Positions 1 to 6,705 are shown, counted from the stretch's first letter. The stretch: 8,820 nucleotides of DNA from an uncultured Clostridia bacterium (GCA_948439925.1 CAOJNR010000038.1:1-8820); one strand, 5' to 3'. Numbers and translations are program-made. Notes: generated from the sequence alone by a model not told the origin.

Positions 1-633
1 AATGGAGGTTTTATCCGTTTTGTTGATGATAAAGCTGAGCTTGCAACAATGACAGAAGGCAGAGTTATGTTTGTTAGAAACAAAGCAAGAATTGTCACAA
101 TGATAACTGGCTCAATCACAGGCATAATGAACAATGCAAAACTTGTAAGTATGCTCAGTGGAGATATAACCTATCTTCTTAACGACTCAAAAGTTGGAAC
201 AATGAACAATGGCAAAATTGCGCTTTTCGCTGACAATAGTGAAGTTTCAACTTTCAATAAAGGCAGAATTGATGAAATGCTTGGAAAGAGCGTTATCTCA
301 GCAAGTCTTGATGGCGAGATTGGATATCAAGACAAACAAACAATCATTCTCTATTCTCCAAATGAAAGTGCAAAGAGAATGAGTGAATATAGACAAGTTA
401 AGGCTGAACTTGAAGCTAAGGCTGGAAAGGTGAGCGTAAGCGAAGAAGAAAAGGTGGAAACAAAGGAAGAACCTAAAACTTCACAGACGCCACAAGTTGA
501 AAACTTGCCAAAGCGTAAGGTTAGAGGAAAACAACTCAAACTTGACGACCTTACAATCAACCAACCACAAGAGGAAGTTGAAAAACCAGCAAGCAAAGCA
601 AAAGCTTCAACAAAAACAAAAGATAACAAATAA
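1..633 (+). CDS. solenoid-like repeat protein, 5' end outside window
   Basis: The frame is open from the first base, so the N-terminus lies upstream; the ATG at 49 is probably internal because the repeat pattern is already running before it. Counting from that ATG, residues up to about 95 are six or more imperfect repeats of 17-18 residues, each with the shape V/I-x-N/D-x-A/S-K/E-V-x-x-M-x-x-G-x-I. Examples are NNAKLVSMLSGDI and NDSKVGTMNNGKI. Regular small, Asn and Gly positions suggest a right-handed beta-helix or similar solenoid. The C-terminal part (about 115-194) is low-complexity, rich in Lys, Glu, Pro and Thr, and probably disordered. I see no signal peptide or membrane segment in the visible part. 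The stop lies 19 bases before the exporter gene, so the two are probably co-transcribed. I do not recognise a named family and assign no function; a phage or surface structural role is possible but unsupported. Confidence 0.8.
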   Translation, partial: NGGFIRFVDDKAELATMTEGRVMFVRNKARIVTMITGSITGIMNNAKLVSMLSGDITYLLNDSKVGTMNNGKIALFADNSEVSTFNKGRIDEMLGKSVISASLDGEIGYQDKQTIILYSPNESAKRMSEYRQVKAELEAKAGKVSVSEEEKVETKEEPKTSQTPQVENLPKRKVRGKQLKLDDLTINQPQEEVEKPASKAKASTKTKDNK

Positions 634-652
634 AAATCATGAGGGAATTTAG

Positions 653-1516
653 ATGTTTTTAGACGCACTTTTAGATGCGCTGAAAGATACTGCAATAGTT
701 TTGCCTATACTTTATCTTGCATACCTACTTGTCAGTTATTTTTCACACAGTCAGAATCACAAATATTCTCGATTATTGCACCGGACGAAAAAAGCAGGAG
801 CTTTGTTTGGTGCTTTTTTAGGTTGTGTTCCTCAGTGTGGCTTTTCGTCAGTTATCAGCAGTCTTTATTCAAAACGTGTGGTTTCACTCGGCACGCTTAT
901 GGCCGTTTTTATTGCAACTAGTGACGAGGCTGTTCCTATTATGATTGCAAATCCGCAATTTATTCCAAAACTTCTCCTTCTTCTTGCAGTTAAGCTTGTG
1001 CTGGCTATTATTGTTGGATATTCTGTTGATGGCGTGATTTATCTTTTTCAGCGCAAAAAGCAAAAGCCAGAAGAGGAGGTTGTCAGTCCGCACGCTCATG
1101 AGCATGGTCATAACTGCACAAAAAATATCTTTTTGGACGCACTCAAACATACTGCAATAATTATTGCTTACATTTTTGTTATCACGCTGGCAATAAACTT
1201 AATTGAGGTTTATTGTGGCGGACTTGAACCTTTGCAGGTGCTTTTTACTGACAACAAATATATTCAAATTTTGGTGGCTTCGCTTGTGGGACTTATTCCA
1301 AACTGCGCAGCATCAGTGTTTATTGTTGAGCTATATATGGCTGGCGTTATCGGCTTTGCTGGCCTTGTTGCAGGGCTTTGCGCGGGTGCAGGCGTGGGGC
1401 TTATTGTTCTCTACACAGCCAACTTCAAAAAGGTCAAAGAGAACCTTGCAATCACTGTTTTATTGTATGCTCTTGCCGTTATTTGCGGATTTATTACCTC
1501 TCTTCTTCCTATTTAG
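653..1516 (+). CDS. putative manganese/heavy-metal exporter (10-TM, ArsP_2-like)
   Basis: This is an integral membrane protein of 287 residues, matching the family annotated as putative manganese transporter, arsenic efflux protein or 10-TM heavy-metal exporter (PF11449-like). The sequence has two related halves. Half one carries GCVPQCGFSS (57-66) followed by ATSDEAVP. Half two carries IPNCAAS (215-221) followed by a Gly/Ala-rich AGLCAGAGVG helix. The paired P-x-C motifs are the family hallmark and probably line the ion path. The halves are joined by a charged loop with a metal-binding-looking HAHEHGHNC cluster (147-155). About ten hydrophobic segments are visible. The start is set by GAGGG at 641-645, seven bases before the ATG. 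It follows the repeat-protein gene at 19 bases with no promoter between. The substrate (Mn, As or another metal) cannot be told from sequence; family membership is secure. Confidence 0.88.
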   Translation: MFLDALLDALKDTAIVLPILYLAYLLVSYFSHSQNHKYSRLLHRTKKAGALFGAFLGCVPQCGFSSVISSLYSKRVVSLGTLMAVFIATSDEAVPIMIANPQFIPKLLLLLAVKLVLAIIVGYSVDGVIYLFQRKKQKPEEEVVSPHAHEHGHNCTKNIFLDALKHTAIIIAYIFVITLAINLIEVYCGGLEPLQVLFTDNKYIQILVASLVGLIPNCAASVFIVELYMAGVIGFAGLVAGLCAGAGVGLIVLYTANFKKVKENLAITVLLYALAVICGFITSLLPI

Positions 1517-1540
1517 TCGAAAAGGGTTGACTAATTCGAC
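1513..1540 (+). promoter_or_regulatory. overlapping dyads over the -35 box of the Rho-like gene
   Basis: Two inverted repeats overlap here. TTAGTC (1513-1518) pairs with GACTAA (1529-1534), and GTCGAA (1516-1521) pairs with TTCGAC (1535-1540). Both span the stop codon of the exporter gene, and the second flanks the -35 hexamer TTGACT at 1527-1532. The position suits a repressor operator or a weak hairpin ending read-through from upstream; there is no T-run, so a normal intrinsic terminator is unlikely. Operator function is inference. Confidence 0.35.
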
Positions 1541-1555
1541 AGGTTGTGATAATAT
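1527..1555 (+). promoter_or_regulatory. sigma-A promoter of the Rho-like gene
   Basis: A -35 box TTGACT (1527-1532) is followed after 17 bases by TAATAT (1550-1555), preceded by TG at 1547-1548, which makes an extended -10. Transcription should start near 1561-1563, leaving a leader of only about 15 bases that consists almost entirely of the AGAGGTG ribosome binding site (1565-1571). Confidence 0.75.
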
Positions 1556-1576
1556 TGTTATGAAAGAGGTGTTTTC

Positions 1577-2752
1577 ATGACAATTACTAATGAAGAACTT
1601 AATATGAGTAATGATAATCTTAAAGATGTTCTTGTTCGCAAATTGGGAATTTATGAGTTGCGCGGTTTGGCACGTGAACTGGGTATTTCATCGCCAACAA
1701 CCAAAAGAAGAAGCGAACTTGTTGACCTCATAATTGAAAACAGAGCCAACATTAAAAACACAGGTATGGCTGATTTGGCGCTTTCAAAAAAGGGCAGGCC
1801 TTACAAAAAACTTGGCACGATTGAAGAGATTATGAACGCAGTTATCATGGAAGAAAATCAAAAAATTGTTGTGCCAAAAGGCAGACCAAGTTATGAAAGT
1901 TTGATTTGTTTTGCGCAAGAAATTCCAACTTTTGACCATATCGCAAAAGAATTTAAAATTCTCACTGGCGTTCTTAGAATTGCAAATCTTTCCGCTTATT
2001 TCATTGATAACAAGTTTGGTATTAAAGTTTTTATTCCAGATGAAATGCTTGAAGAATATAACCTCAGTCAAGGCGATTTTGTTAAAGCTAGATGCGTCAA
2101 AATCAACAATGTCGGTCAGTTTATGGCTGATAACCTTATGGAAATCAATTTCACAAATGTTGATGAATATGCCGTCAAAGAGATTGAAACTCCAAGACCA
2201 ATCATTTCTCGTGAAAAATTGCCTTTTGGAACGGATATGATTTGTTGCGGACGACGCAATGTCATTGAATACACCAACGATATCTTTGAAGATGAAAAAT
2301 TTGAAGATTTTGCAAAAGACTGCCAAAGCCGTGGAATCAGAGTTATCGTGCTTGGCCTTAACATTTCTTTTGAGAATGATATAATGTATAATAACATTGA
2401 TAATGTGACAACTTTCACAACAGTTTATGGAAGCGAGGCGTCAGCTGGCCTTGAACGTGCAGTTGATGCGATTGGGCTTTGTCAAAAGCTTATGCAAAGA
2501 GGTGAAAAAGTTGTGCTTTTCGTCAATGATATTGTTGAAGTTTTGAGAACACTTGATAAAAACTATACTTTTTCAGAAAAAACAGACGATGGTCACTTTG
2601 TTGAGTCAGTTGTTATCGCACAAAAAGTTCTCTCACTTGGCAGAGCTTATGAGGGTGGACTTTGGACAACTCTTCTTGTTGCTTATCGTGACTTTGACAA
2701 GAATAACGAATTCCTTAACAATGAACTTTTCAAAGTTAGTGCCAAGATTTAA
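1577..2752 (+). CDS. Rho-like protein lacking ATPase motifs (degenerate Rho paralog)
   Basis: This 391-residue protein has the Rho domain order. Residues about 18-53 resemble the Rho N-terminal/SAP helical domain (LRGLARELGI ... RRSELVDLII). Residues about 130-192 resemble the Rho cold-shock RNA-binding domain (TGVLRI ... VFIPDEMLEEYNLSQGDFV). Residues about 218-391 follow the Rho RecA-like core: IRVIVLGLN (254-262), TTFTTVYGSEASAGLERAVD (278-297, like Rho's ST-DEPxxxHVQVAEM segment), KVVLFVNDIVEVL (311-323, at Walker B) and LGRAYEGGLWTTLLVAYRDF near the end. No GxxxxGK[ST] P-loop exists around 218-254, the Walker B Asp aligns with Asn317, and the protein stops where Rho continues into its arginine-finger and C-terminal region. 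ATP-driven translocation is therefore unlikely; RNA binding may remain. The ATG at 1577 is preceded by AGAGGTG; a later ATG at 1604 lacks a site. A full-length Rho is presumably elsewhere in the genome. Assignment is by eye. Confidence 0.75.
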   Translation: MTITNEELNMSNDNLKDVLVRKLGIYELRGLARELGISSPTTKRRSELVDLIIENRANIKNTGMADLALSKKGRPYKKLGTIEEIMNAVIMEENQKIVVPKGRPSYESLICFAQEIPTFDHIAKEFKILTGVLRIANLSAYFIDNKFGIKVFIPDEMLEEYNLSQGDFVKARCVKINNVGQFMADNLMEINFTNVDEYAVKEIETPRPIISREKLPFGTDMICCGRRNVIEYTNDIFEDEKFEDFAKDCQSRGIRVIVLGLNISFENDIMYNNIDNVTTFTTVYGSEASAGLERAVDAIGLCQKLMQRGEKVVLFVNDIVEVLRTLDKNYTFSEKTDDGHFVESVVIAQKVLSLGRAYEGGLWTTLLVAYRDFDKNNEFLNNELFKVSAKI

Positions 2753-2769
2753 ATAAATAATTTAAAATA

Positions 2770-2803
2770 AAAAAAAGCCAACCGTAATTTGTTGGCTTTT
2801 TTT
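2770..2803 (+). terminator. intrinsic terminator after the Rho-like gene
   Basis: GCCAAC (2777-2782) pairs with GTTGGC (2791-2796) around an 8-base loop. The stem is extended by an A-run before it and a seven-base T-run after it (2797-2803). It lies 18 bases after the stop codon. The flanking A and T runs would let it work on both strands, but the next genes on each side are on the plus strand. Confidence 0.9.
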
Positions 2804-2806
2804 ATC

Positions 2807-2870
2807 GTTCGGGCTCATAATTCATTTGCCGAACAGTTATATTTTGTGCCGAAAACAAAAGATTATTCGG
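2807..2870. repeat. TTCGG/CCGAA inverted-repeat cluster upstream of lgt
   Basis: Two dyads use the same core. GTTCGG (2807-2812) faces CCGAAC (2829-2834), and CCGAA (2849-2853) faces TTCGG (2866-2870). A third small hairpin, TTTTGT (2842-2847) with ACAAAA (2855-2860), presents CCGAA in its loop. The cluster sits in the 235-base gap between the Rho-like gene and lgt, about 80-150 bases before the lgt promoter. It could be a set of protein-binding sites or a folded RNA, but no promoter is visible upstream to transcribe it. Between 2871 and 2951 I see only an orphan TTGACA (2898-2903) without a fitting -10 box. Confidence 0.3.
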
Positions 2871-2951
2871 ATATTTATAATTTTTTTAAGAATATTGTTG
2901 ACACTTTTTTATTTGTAAAGAGCAAATGAACGGGGAATGTGTGAAATTTAT

Positions 2952-2980
2952 TTGCAAAAGTGAGCATATAGATATATAAT
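2952..2980 (+). promoter_or_regulatory. lgt promoter, predicts a leaderless mRNA
   Basis: TTGCAA (2952-2957) is followed after exactly 17 bases by a perfect TATAAT (2975-2980). The predicted transcription start, 6-8 bases after the -10 box, falls at 2986-2988, on or next to the A of the lgt ATG. No Shine-Dalgarno sequence occurs in the 20 bases before the ATG, which agrees with a leaderless transcript. Confidence 0.6.
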
Positions 2981-2987
2981 AAAGTAT

Positions 2988-3818
2988 ATGTTTGGATTTT
3001 TTGACTCATATTTTTTGCTTTTTGGGCTGAAAATTTCTTATTATGGCTTTTTGATAGCGCTTGCAATGGCGCTTGGCGTTTTTGTTGCTTGCAAAAATGC
3101 AAGGCTTCGTGGATTAAAAAGTGATAACATAATTTTGGTGGCATGCTATGTTTTGCCTCTTTCAGTCTTGGGTGCAAGAACTTATTATGTGATTTTCAGT
3201 GAACAGAGTTATTCTTTCCTTGAATTTTTCGCTATTTGGAATGGCGGAATGGCAATTTATGGTGGAGTAATCGGTGGTGCAATCGGCGTTATGCTCTATT
3301 GTCTTATTCATAAAAAGAACTTCCTTGATGTTGGCGATGTGGTTGTTCCTTCGCTTATACTTGGGCAGGCAATAGGCCGAATTGGTTGTTACTTTTCAGG
3401 CTGTTGCTATGGAATTGAGGTCACGAACGAGGCACTTCAATGGTTTCCATTTTCAACTCAAATAAATGGAGTTTGGCACTTGTCAACTTTCTTTTATGAA
3501 AGCATTTGGGACTTTATCGTTTTTGCGATTTTGATGATTATTTTGTATAAAGCAAAACTCAAACACCGAGGATCAGTTTCTGCGCTTTATCTGATTTTGT
3601 ATGGGATAGGTCGTGCAGTCATTGAGCAGTTCAGAGGTGACAGTTTGATGATTGGCTCTTTGCGCGCTTCACAGCTTCTCAGTATAATTCTCATTGCAGT
3701 TGGACTGATTATCATTGTGACTTATTTTATACTTGCAAAGAAAGGCGTCAAGAAAGCACTTGTTCCTGAAAAACTGCCAAAACCTGTCAAGAAAAAAGAG
3801 AATAAAAAAGATACGTGA
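2988..3818 (+). CDS. lgt: prolipoprotein diacylglyceryl transferase
   Basis: Lgt moves a diacylglyceryl group from phosphatidylglycerol to the lipobox Cys of prolipoproteins in the cytoplasmic membrane, the first step of lipoprotein maturation. The 276-residue product has about seven hydrophobic segments. It shows SYYG near the N-terminus (17-20), IWNGGMAIYGG (83-93), the signature region GQAIGRIG (126-133) with the catalytic-region Arg131, and GIGRAVIEQFR (206-216) with Arg209, matching the essential C-terminal Arg of the family. The usual GRxGNFxNxExxG is replaced by GRIGCYFSGCCYG, a Cys-rich variant I associate with many anaerobes, and the His of the second Gly-Gly motif is Tyr91. The Lys-rich tail (about 250-276) is probably cytosolic. 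The ATG at 2988 is chosen because later starts would remove the first membrane segment. It is the first gene of a three-gene operon. Confidence 0.93.
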   Translation: MFGFFDSYFLLFGLKISYYGFLIALAMALGVFVACKNARLRGLKSDNIILVACYVLPLSVLGARTYYVIFSEQSYSFLEFFAIWNGGMAIYGGVIGGAIGVMLYCLIHKKNFLDVGDVVVPSLILGQAIGRIGCYFSGCCYGIEVTNEALQWFPFSTQINGVWHLSTFFYESIWDFIVFAILMIILYKAKLKHRGSVSALYLILYGIGRAVIEQFRGDSLMIGSLRASQLLSIILIAVGLIIIVTYFILAKKGVKKALVPEKLPKPVKKKENKKDT

Positions 3819-3856
3819 TAAGACTAAAAACTCAAAATATTGTAAATAATTAGAGC

Positions 3857-4354
3857 ATGAGGGGAAGAATTGCTGGAATAAAGAAAACTGATATACTGAG
3901 ATGCTCTTTTTTTATAACTTGGCTACTGATAATTGCACAAGCTGTTTTGTCCATTGTTTTATTGAAAAATAATTATATTTGGTTTTTTGGACTTTGCTTC
4001 TTCCTTGGCGGACATTTGCTTGTGAAATCAAAACTTCTCTTTCTTGATTCCTATTGCTATTTCGGTTCACTGCTATTCTTTGTTGGCATTAGTGGGGTGC
4101 TCGCAATTTTGACGCCACTTTCAAAATTTCTTGCTTTGATGCTGATTTTGTCCTTTGCGTTTGCTTCAATGATCACTTATATTACGCACCACGAATATTT
4201 TCACTTTTTTATTGCAATTTTGTTATTTTTTGTGTCAATAAGTGAGTTTTTAAGTCAAATAAACCTTATTCCTTTTTGGATTTCACTTGCAATCGGTGGG
4301 GTGGGTGTGCTATTATTATTAGTGAAATATTTTGTTTATATTAAAAGGAGTTAA
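3857..4354 (+). CDS. small polytopic membrane protein of unknown function
   Basis: This 165-residue protein is almost entirely hydrophobic. After a basic N-terminus (MRGRIAGIKK) come about six membrane segments, roughly at 15-36, 41-56, 66-88, 90-108, 114-131 and 137-160, and it ends with the short basic tail YIKRS. A HHEYFHF stretch (about 111-117) is the only notable polar motif. I do not recognise a family. It starts 38 bases after lgt and ends 3 bases before the next gene, whose ribosome binding site lies inside its last codons, so it is clearly an operon member. The start is weakly supported: no good Shine-Dalgarno precedes the ATG, but no better in-frame start is visible. Its position between lgt and a DivIVA-like gene suggests an envelope role, by context only. 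Confidence 0.75.
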   Translation: MRGRIAGIKKTDILRCSFFITWLLIIAQAVLSIVLLKNNYIWFFGLCFFLGGHLLVKSKLLFLDSYCYFGSLLFFVGISGVLAILTPLSKFLALMLILSFAFASMITYITHHEYFHFFIAILLFFVSISEFLSQINLIPFWISLAIGGVGVLLLLVKYFVYIKRS

Positions 4355-4357
4355 GTT

Positions 4358-5092
4358 ATGTTTTCGAGCGAGTATAACGGCTATAACAGGCGGGAAGTTG
4401 AAGAGTTTATTGCAAAGCTGAAAGCTGAGCATGAAGCAATGCTTATGGAAGAGAAACTCAAAGTGCTTGAATCAGAAAAGAAACTTTTGGATTATAAAAG
4501 CAAAAGTTATGACCTTGAAAATCGTGAAAGAAGCATAATGAGTGCTCTTGATATGTTCAGAAAATATGAAGATGAAGGCAAGCGCAACTTGACAGAACTT
4601 AAAGCAACGCAACTTAAAATGGTGTATGGTCAGATTGAGATACTTTTTCAAGAACTTTCTATCAAGTATCCAGGAATCGAACATAACAATTCACTTCGCA
4701 AAATTTCAGAGGATATTGAACAAATTTTACAGCAACTGGATTTCAGTGAAAGAGCAGAACTGACAAATCCAATCAAAACTGAAAATGATTCGATGAGAAT
4801 GCTTCTCAACAAAATGCAAGGTTATCGCAAAGCGTCAGAAACGCCACGCGAGGTAAGGATTGATAGAATAAATGAAAAGAATATGATAAAACCTGTCACC
4901 GATATGAAACTTGAAGACGGAGAAAGTTACGCAAACCTTGTTGATAAGTTTTTGGACACAAGACCAGAGGAAAAAACTCGCTCAATTCAAAGTTCGGGCT
5001 TTGACCTTAAAGAAGCGATAAACCCAAAAGACGACCTTGCGGAGATTATGAAAGCTTTTGACTTTTATGGCGGAAATGGAGAGAACGAATAA
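4358..5092 (+). CDS. DivIVA-like coiled-coil protein
   Basis: The first 20 residues, FSSEYNGYNRREVEEFIAKL, match the DivIVA N-terminal pattern F-x(5)-GY-(D/N)-x-x-EV-(D/E)-x-F-(I/L), which in DivIVA proteins forms the lipid-binding dimer that senses curved membrane at the septum and poles. It begins directly at this motif and lacks the short N-terminal lead of B. subtilis DivIVA. A charged coiled coil covers about residues 18-80, and a second helical stretch follows to about 130. Residues about 140-244 are charged and probably flexible, ending in a conserved-looking segment LAEIMKAFDFYGG. The start is set by AAGGAG at 4345-4350, seven bases upstream and overlapping the end of the preceding gene. 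A terminator follows directly. It is probably a scaffold for division, polar growth or wall synthesis; the exact role is not readable. Confidence 0.75.
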   Translation: MFSSEYNGYNRREVEEFIAKLKAEHEAMLMEEKLKVLESEKKLLDYKSKSYDLENRERSIMSALDMFRKYEDEGKRNLTELKATQLKMVYGQIEILFQELSIKYPGIEHNNSLRKISEDIEQILQQLDFSERAELTNPIKTENDSMRMLLNKMQGYRKASETPREVRIDRINEKNMIKPVTDMKLEDGESYANLVDKFLDTRPEEKTRSIQSSGFDLKEAINPKDDLAEIMKAFDFYGGNGENE

Positions 5093-5120
5093 AAAAAATG
5101 CACACTTGTGCATTTTTTTT
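5091..5120 (+). terminator. intrinsic terminator after the DivIVA-like gene
   Basis: An A-run (5091-5098), TGCAC (5099-5103), a four-base loop, GTGCA (5108-5112) and an eight-base T-run (5113-5120) form a near-perfect palindrome. It overlaps the stop codon of the DivIVA-like gene. Its symmetry means it should also stop transcripts arriving from the convergent SDR operon. Confidence 0.9.
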
Positions 5121-5136
5121 GATATGTTAAAATTTT

Positions 5137-5157
5137 CAAAAACTGACTTATGTCAGT
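5137..5157 (-). terminator. weak minus-strand terminator overlapping the SDR stop
   Basis: On the minus strand ACTGAC pairs with GTCAGT around an ATAA loop (5142-5157), followed by a short T-run down to 5138. The hairpin overlaps the TGA stop of the SDR gene. The stem is short, so it probably acts together with the stronger bidirectional hairpin at 5091-5120. Confidence 0.5.
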
Positions 5158-5893
5158 CAAATCTTAAAGCACCGCCGTTGACGCCAATGCATTGACCAGT
5201 TATGTATGATGCGCCATCTTGGGTTAGAAAATATATGAGGCTTGCAATGTCGCATGGTTGTCCAAGTCTTGAAAGCGGGATTTGACTTATGCAGTCGTTG
5301 CGTGCTTCTTCATCAAGTCCTGCTGTCATATTTGTTTCAACAAAGCCTGGTGCAACAGCGTTAATCCTAATTCCAAACGGTGCAAACTCAACTGCGAGGG
5401 ACTTTGTGAGAGCGATAATCCCGCCTTTTGAAGTGGAATAAACGCTTTCAAAGCTTCCACCAGTTTCTCCTAAAATTGAGGAAACATTGACAATGCTTCC
5501 ATGTTTTTGAGAGGTGAGGTGTTTGAGCCCTTCACGGCAAGCAAGCATGTTTCCACGCAAGTTTACATTCAAAATTCTGTCAATTTCCTCGCTTGTCACA
5601 TCTATAAAAAGTTTTTGCTTTAAAGCAATTCCTGCACAGTTTATTATGCAGTCGATATATTCAAAATTTTTAAAAGCAGTGTCAAAAAAAGATTTGATTT
5701 TGCTTTCGTCTTCAAGGTCAAATGGGGCTGAAAGAACTTCCACGCCAAGCAGTCTTATTTCTTCTTCAACCTCTTTTGTTGACGAAGTGTGCTCAGCAAG
5801 CACAACATTGTATCCATTGCGCGCAAAAAGCAGGGCAGTTTCTCTGCCGATACCACTTGATGCACCTGTGACTATCGCTGTTTTTCTTAGCAT
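5153..5893 (-). CDS. FabG-like short-chain dehydrogenase/reductase
   Basis: This is a classical SDR, most like 3-oxoacyl-ACP reductase: NAD(P)H-dependent reduction of a keto group in a Rossmann fold. Counted from the ATG at 5893 (246 residues), it shows the cofactor motif TGASSGIG (9-16), NCAG (85-88, usually NNAG), the tetrad Asn111 in LNVNLRG, Ser139 in NVSSILG, Tyr152 and Lys156 in YSTSK, PGFVETNM, and the C-terminal YITGQCIGVNGG. All catalytic residues are present. The frame also allows a TTG start at 5899, but GGAG lies ten bases before the ATG and only four before the TTG, so ATG is preferred. The start overlaps the stop of the DegV gene (ATGCTAA), which implies translational coupling. 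FabG proper usually sits in a fab cluster, so a ketone or sugar substrate cannot be excluded. Confidence 0.9.
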   Translation of the reverse strand: MLRKTAIVTGASSGIGRETALLFARNGYNVVLAEHTSSTKEVEEEIRLLGVEVLSAPFDLEDESKIKSFFDTAFKNFEYIDCIINCAGIALKQKLFIDVTSEEIDRILNVNLRGNMLACREGLKHLTSQKHGSIVNVSSILGETGGSFESVYSTSKGGIIALTKSLAVEFAPFGIRINAVAPGFVETNMTAGLDEEARNDCISQIPLSRLGQPCDIASLIYFLTQDGASYITGQCIGVNGGALRFD

Positions 5894-6705
5894 ATCCAAG
5901 CCACTCCAACAGCTGGACCAATATGGGCTGCCACAACTGGACCGATTTCGCCTTCAAAAGTTGGAACGTTAAATTTTCCTTTAAGTTTTGATTTCAAAAG
6001 TTCAAAAAACTTGCTGTTTGCAATATGGATAATGAAAAGTTTTTTGATGTTTTGTGGAATCATTGAAATAACGTCTAGAATTGCTTTATTGATGCCTATT
6101 GTCTTCTTTTCGCAACCAAGAGTTCCTTTTTTGAACATGAGAATTGGCTTTAAGTTTAAAATTGTGCCTATGGTTGCACTGACTTTTCCAATTCTGCCAC
6201 CACGTGCGAGATATTCAAGTGAATCGGGAACAAAACATATTGTGCTGTTTTCTTGAAGGGCAGATATTGCTTGAACAATTTCTTCACGGCTTTTTCCAGC
6301 TTTAATAAGTTCCACTGTTTCCATAATGTATCCCCAAGTTGTCTGGCAAGCAGACTGAGAATCAATAACAGTGATTTTTTCAGGGGCAGAGCATTGCTCC
6401 TTGGCAAGATTCGCAACTGAATTTGTGCCTGAAAGGGAAGATGAAATTGTGTAAACAATGGCCTCGTCGCCATTTGCAATAATTTCGTTATACATGTTTG
6501 TGAATTCAATTAAAGAAGGTTGGCTGGTTTTTGGAAAAACTTTTTCTTTGGTGAAAACCTCAAAAAATGAGTGGTAACTTCCAGGTAAACCTTCATCAAA
6601 CTCTTCTTCTTTAAAAAGAACACGAAGAGGAATAACTTTTATATCATTTTCTTGCAAATATTCACTTGGAATATATGCAGTTGAATCTGTGATAATTTTA
6701 ATCAT
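5887..6705 (-). CDS. DegV family protein (FakB-like fatty-acid binding)
   Basis: DegV/FakB proteins bind a single fatty acid and, where studied, present it to the kinase FakA for phosphorylation and entry into phospholipid synthesis. The 272-residue length is typical. Motifs in order are ITDSTAYIP (5-13), KTSQPS (59-64), TISSSLSGTN (86-95), YLARGGRIG (165-173) and IGPVVAAHIGP followed by AVGVAW (254-270), which contain the conserved Ser, Arg and His positions around the lipid carboxylate. The usual HxGPG is HIGPA here, a one-residue loss. No signal or membrane segment is visible, so it is cytosolic. AAGGAG lies five bases before the ATG. It is the first gene of a two-gene operon with the overlapping SDR. 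No FakA gene is in the window. Which acyl chain it binds cannot be told. Confidence 0.9.
   Translation of the reverse strand: MIKIITDSTAYIPSEYLQENDIKVIPLRVLFKEEEFDEGLPGSYHSFFEVFTKEKVFPKTSQPSLIEFTNMYNEIIANGDEAIVYTISSSLSGTNSVANLAKEQCSAPEKITVIDSQSACQTTWGYIMETVELIKAGKSREEIVQAISALQENSTICFVPDSLEYLARGGRIGKVSATIGTILNLKPILMFKKGTLGCEKKTIGINKAILDVISMIPQNIKKLFIIHIANSKFFELLKSKLKGKFNVPTFEGEIGPVVAAHIGPAVGVAWIC

Noticed and set aside
1203..1580. 125-codon open frame on the plus strand
   Set aside because: Different frame inside the exporter gene, whose P-x-C motifs and membrane segments establish the real frame.
1784..2326. 180-codon open frame on the minus strand
   Set aside because: Antisense shadow of the Rho-like gene with no start signals; its residue pattern (Phe/Asn/Ile rich) is typical of reversed AT-rich coding sequence.
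2898..2926. TTGACA at 2898-2903 as the lgt promoter
   Set aside because: No acceptable -10 box at 15-19 bases; the TTGCAA/TATAAT pair downstream fits far better.
2926..2979. 17-residue ORF before lgt
   Set aside because: Very short, with a weak and too-close AAAGAG site, no matching promoter, and it overlaps the lgt -10 box.
5514..5972. 152-codon open frame on the plus strand
   Set aside because: It lies antisense to the SDR and DegV genes, which have complete family motifs; no promoter or ribosome binding site.
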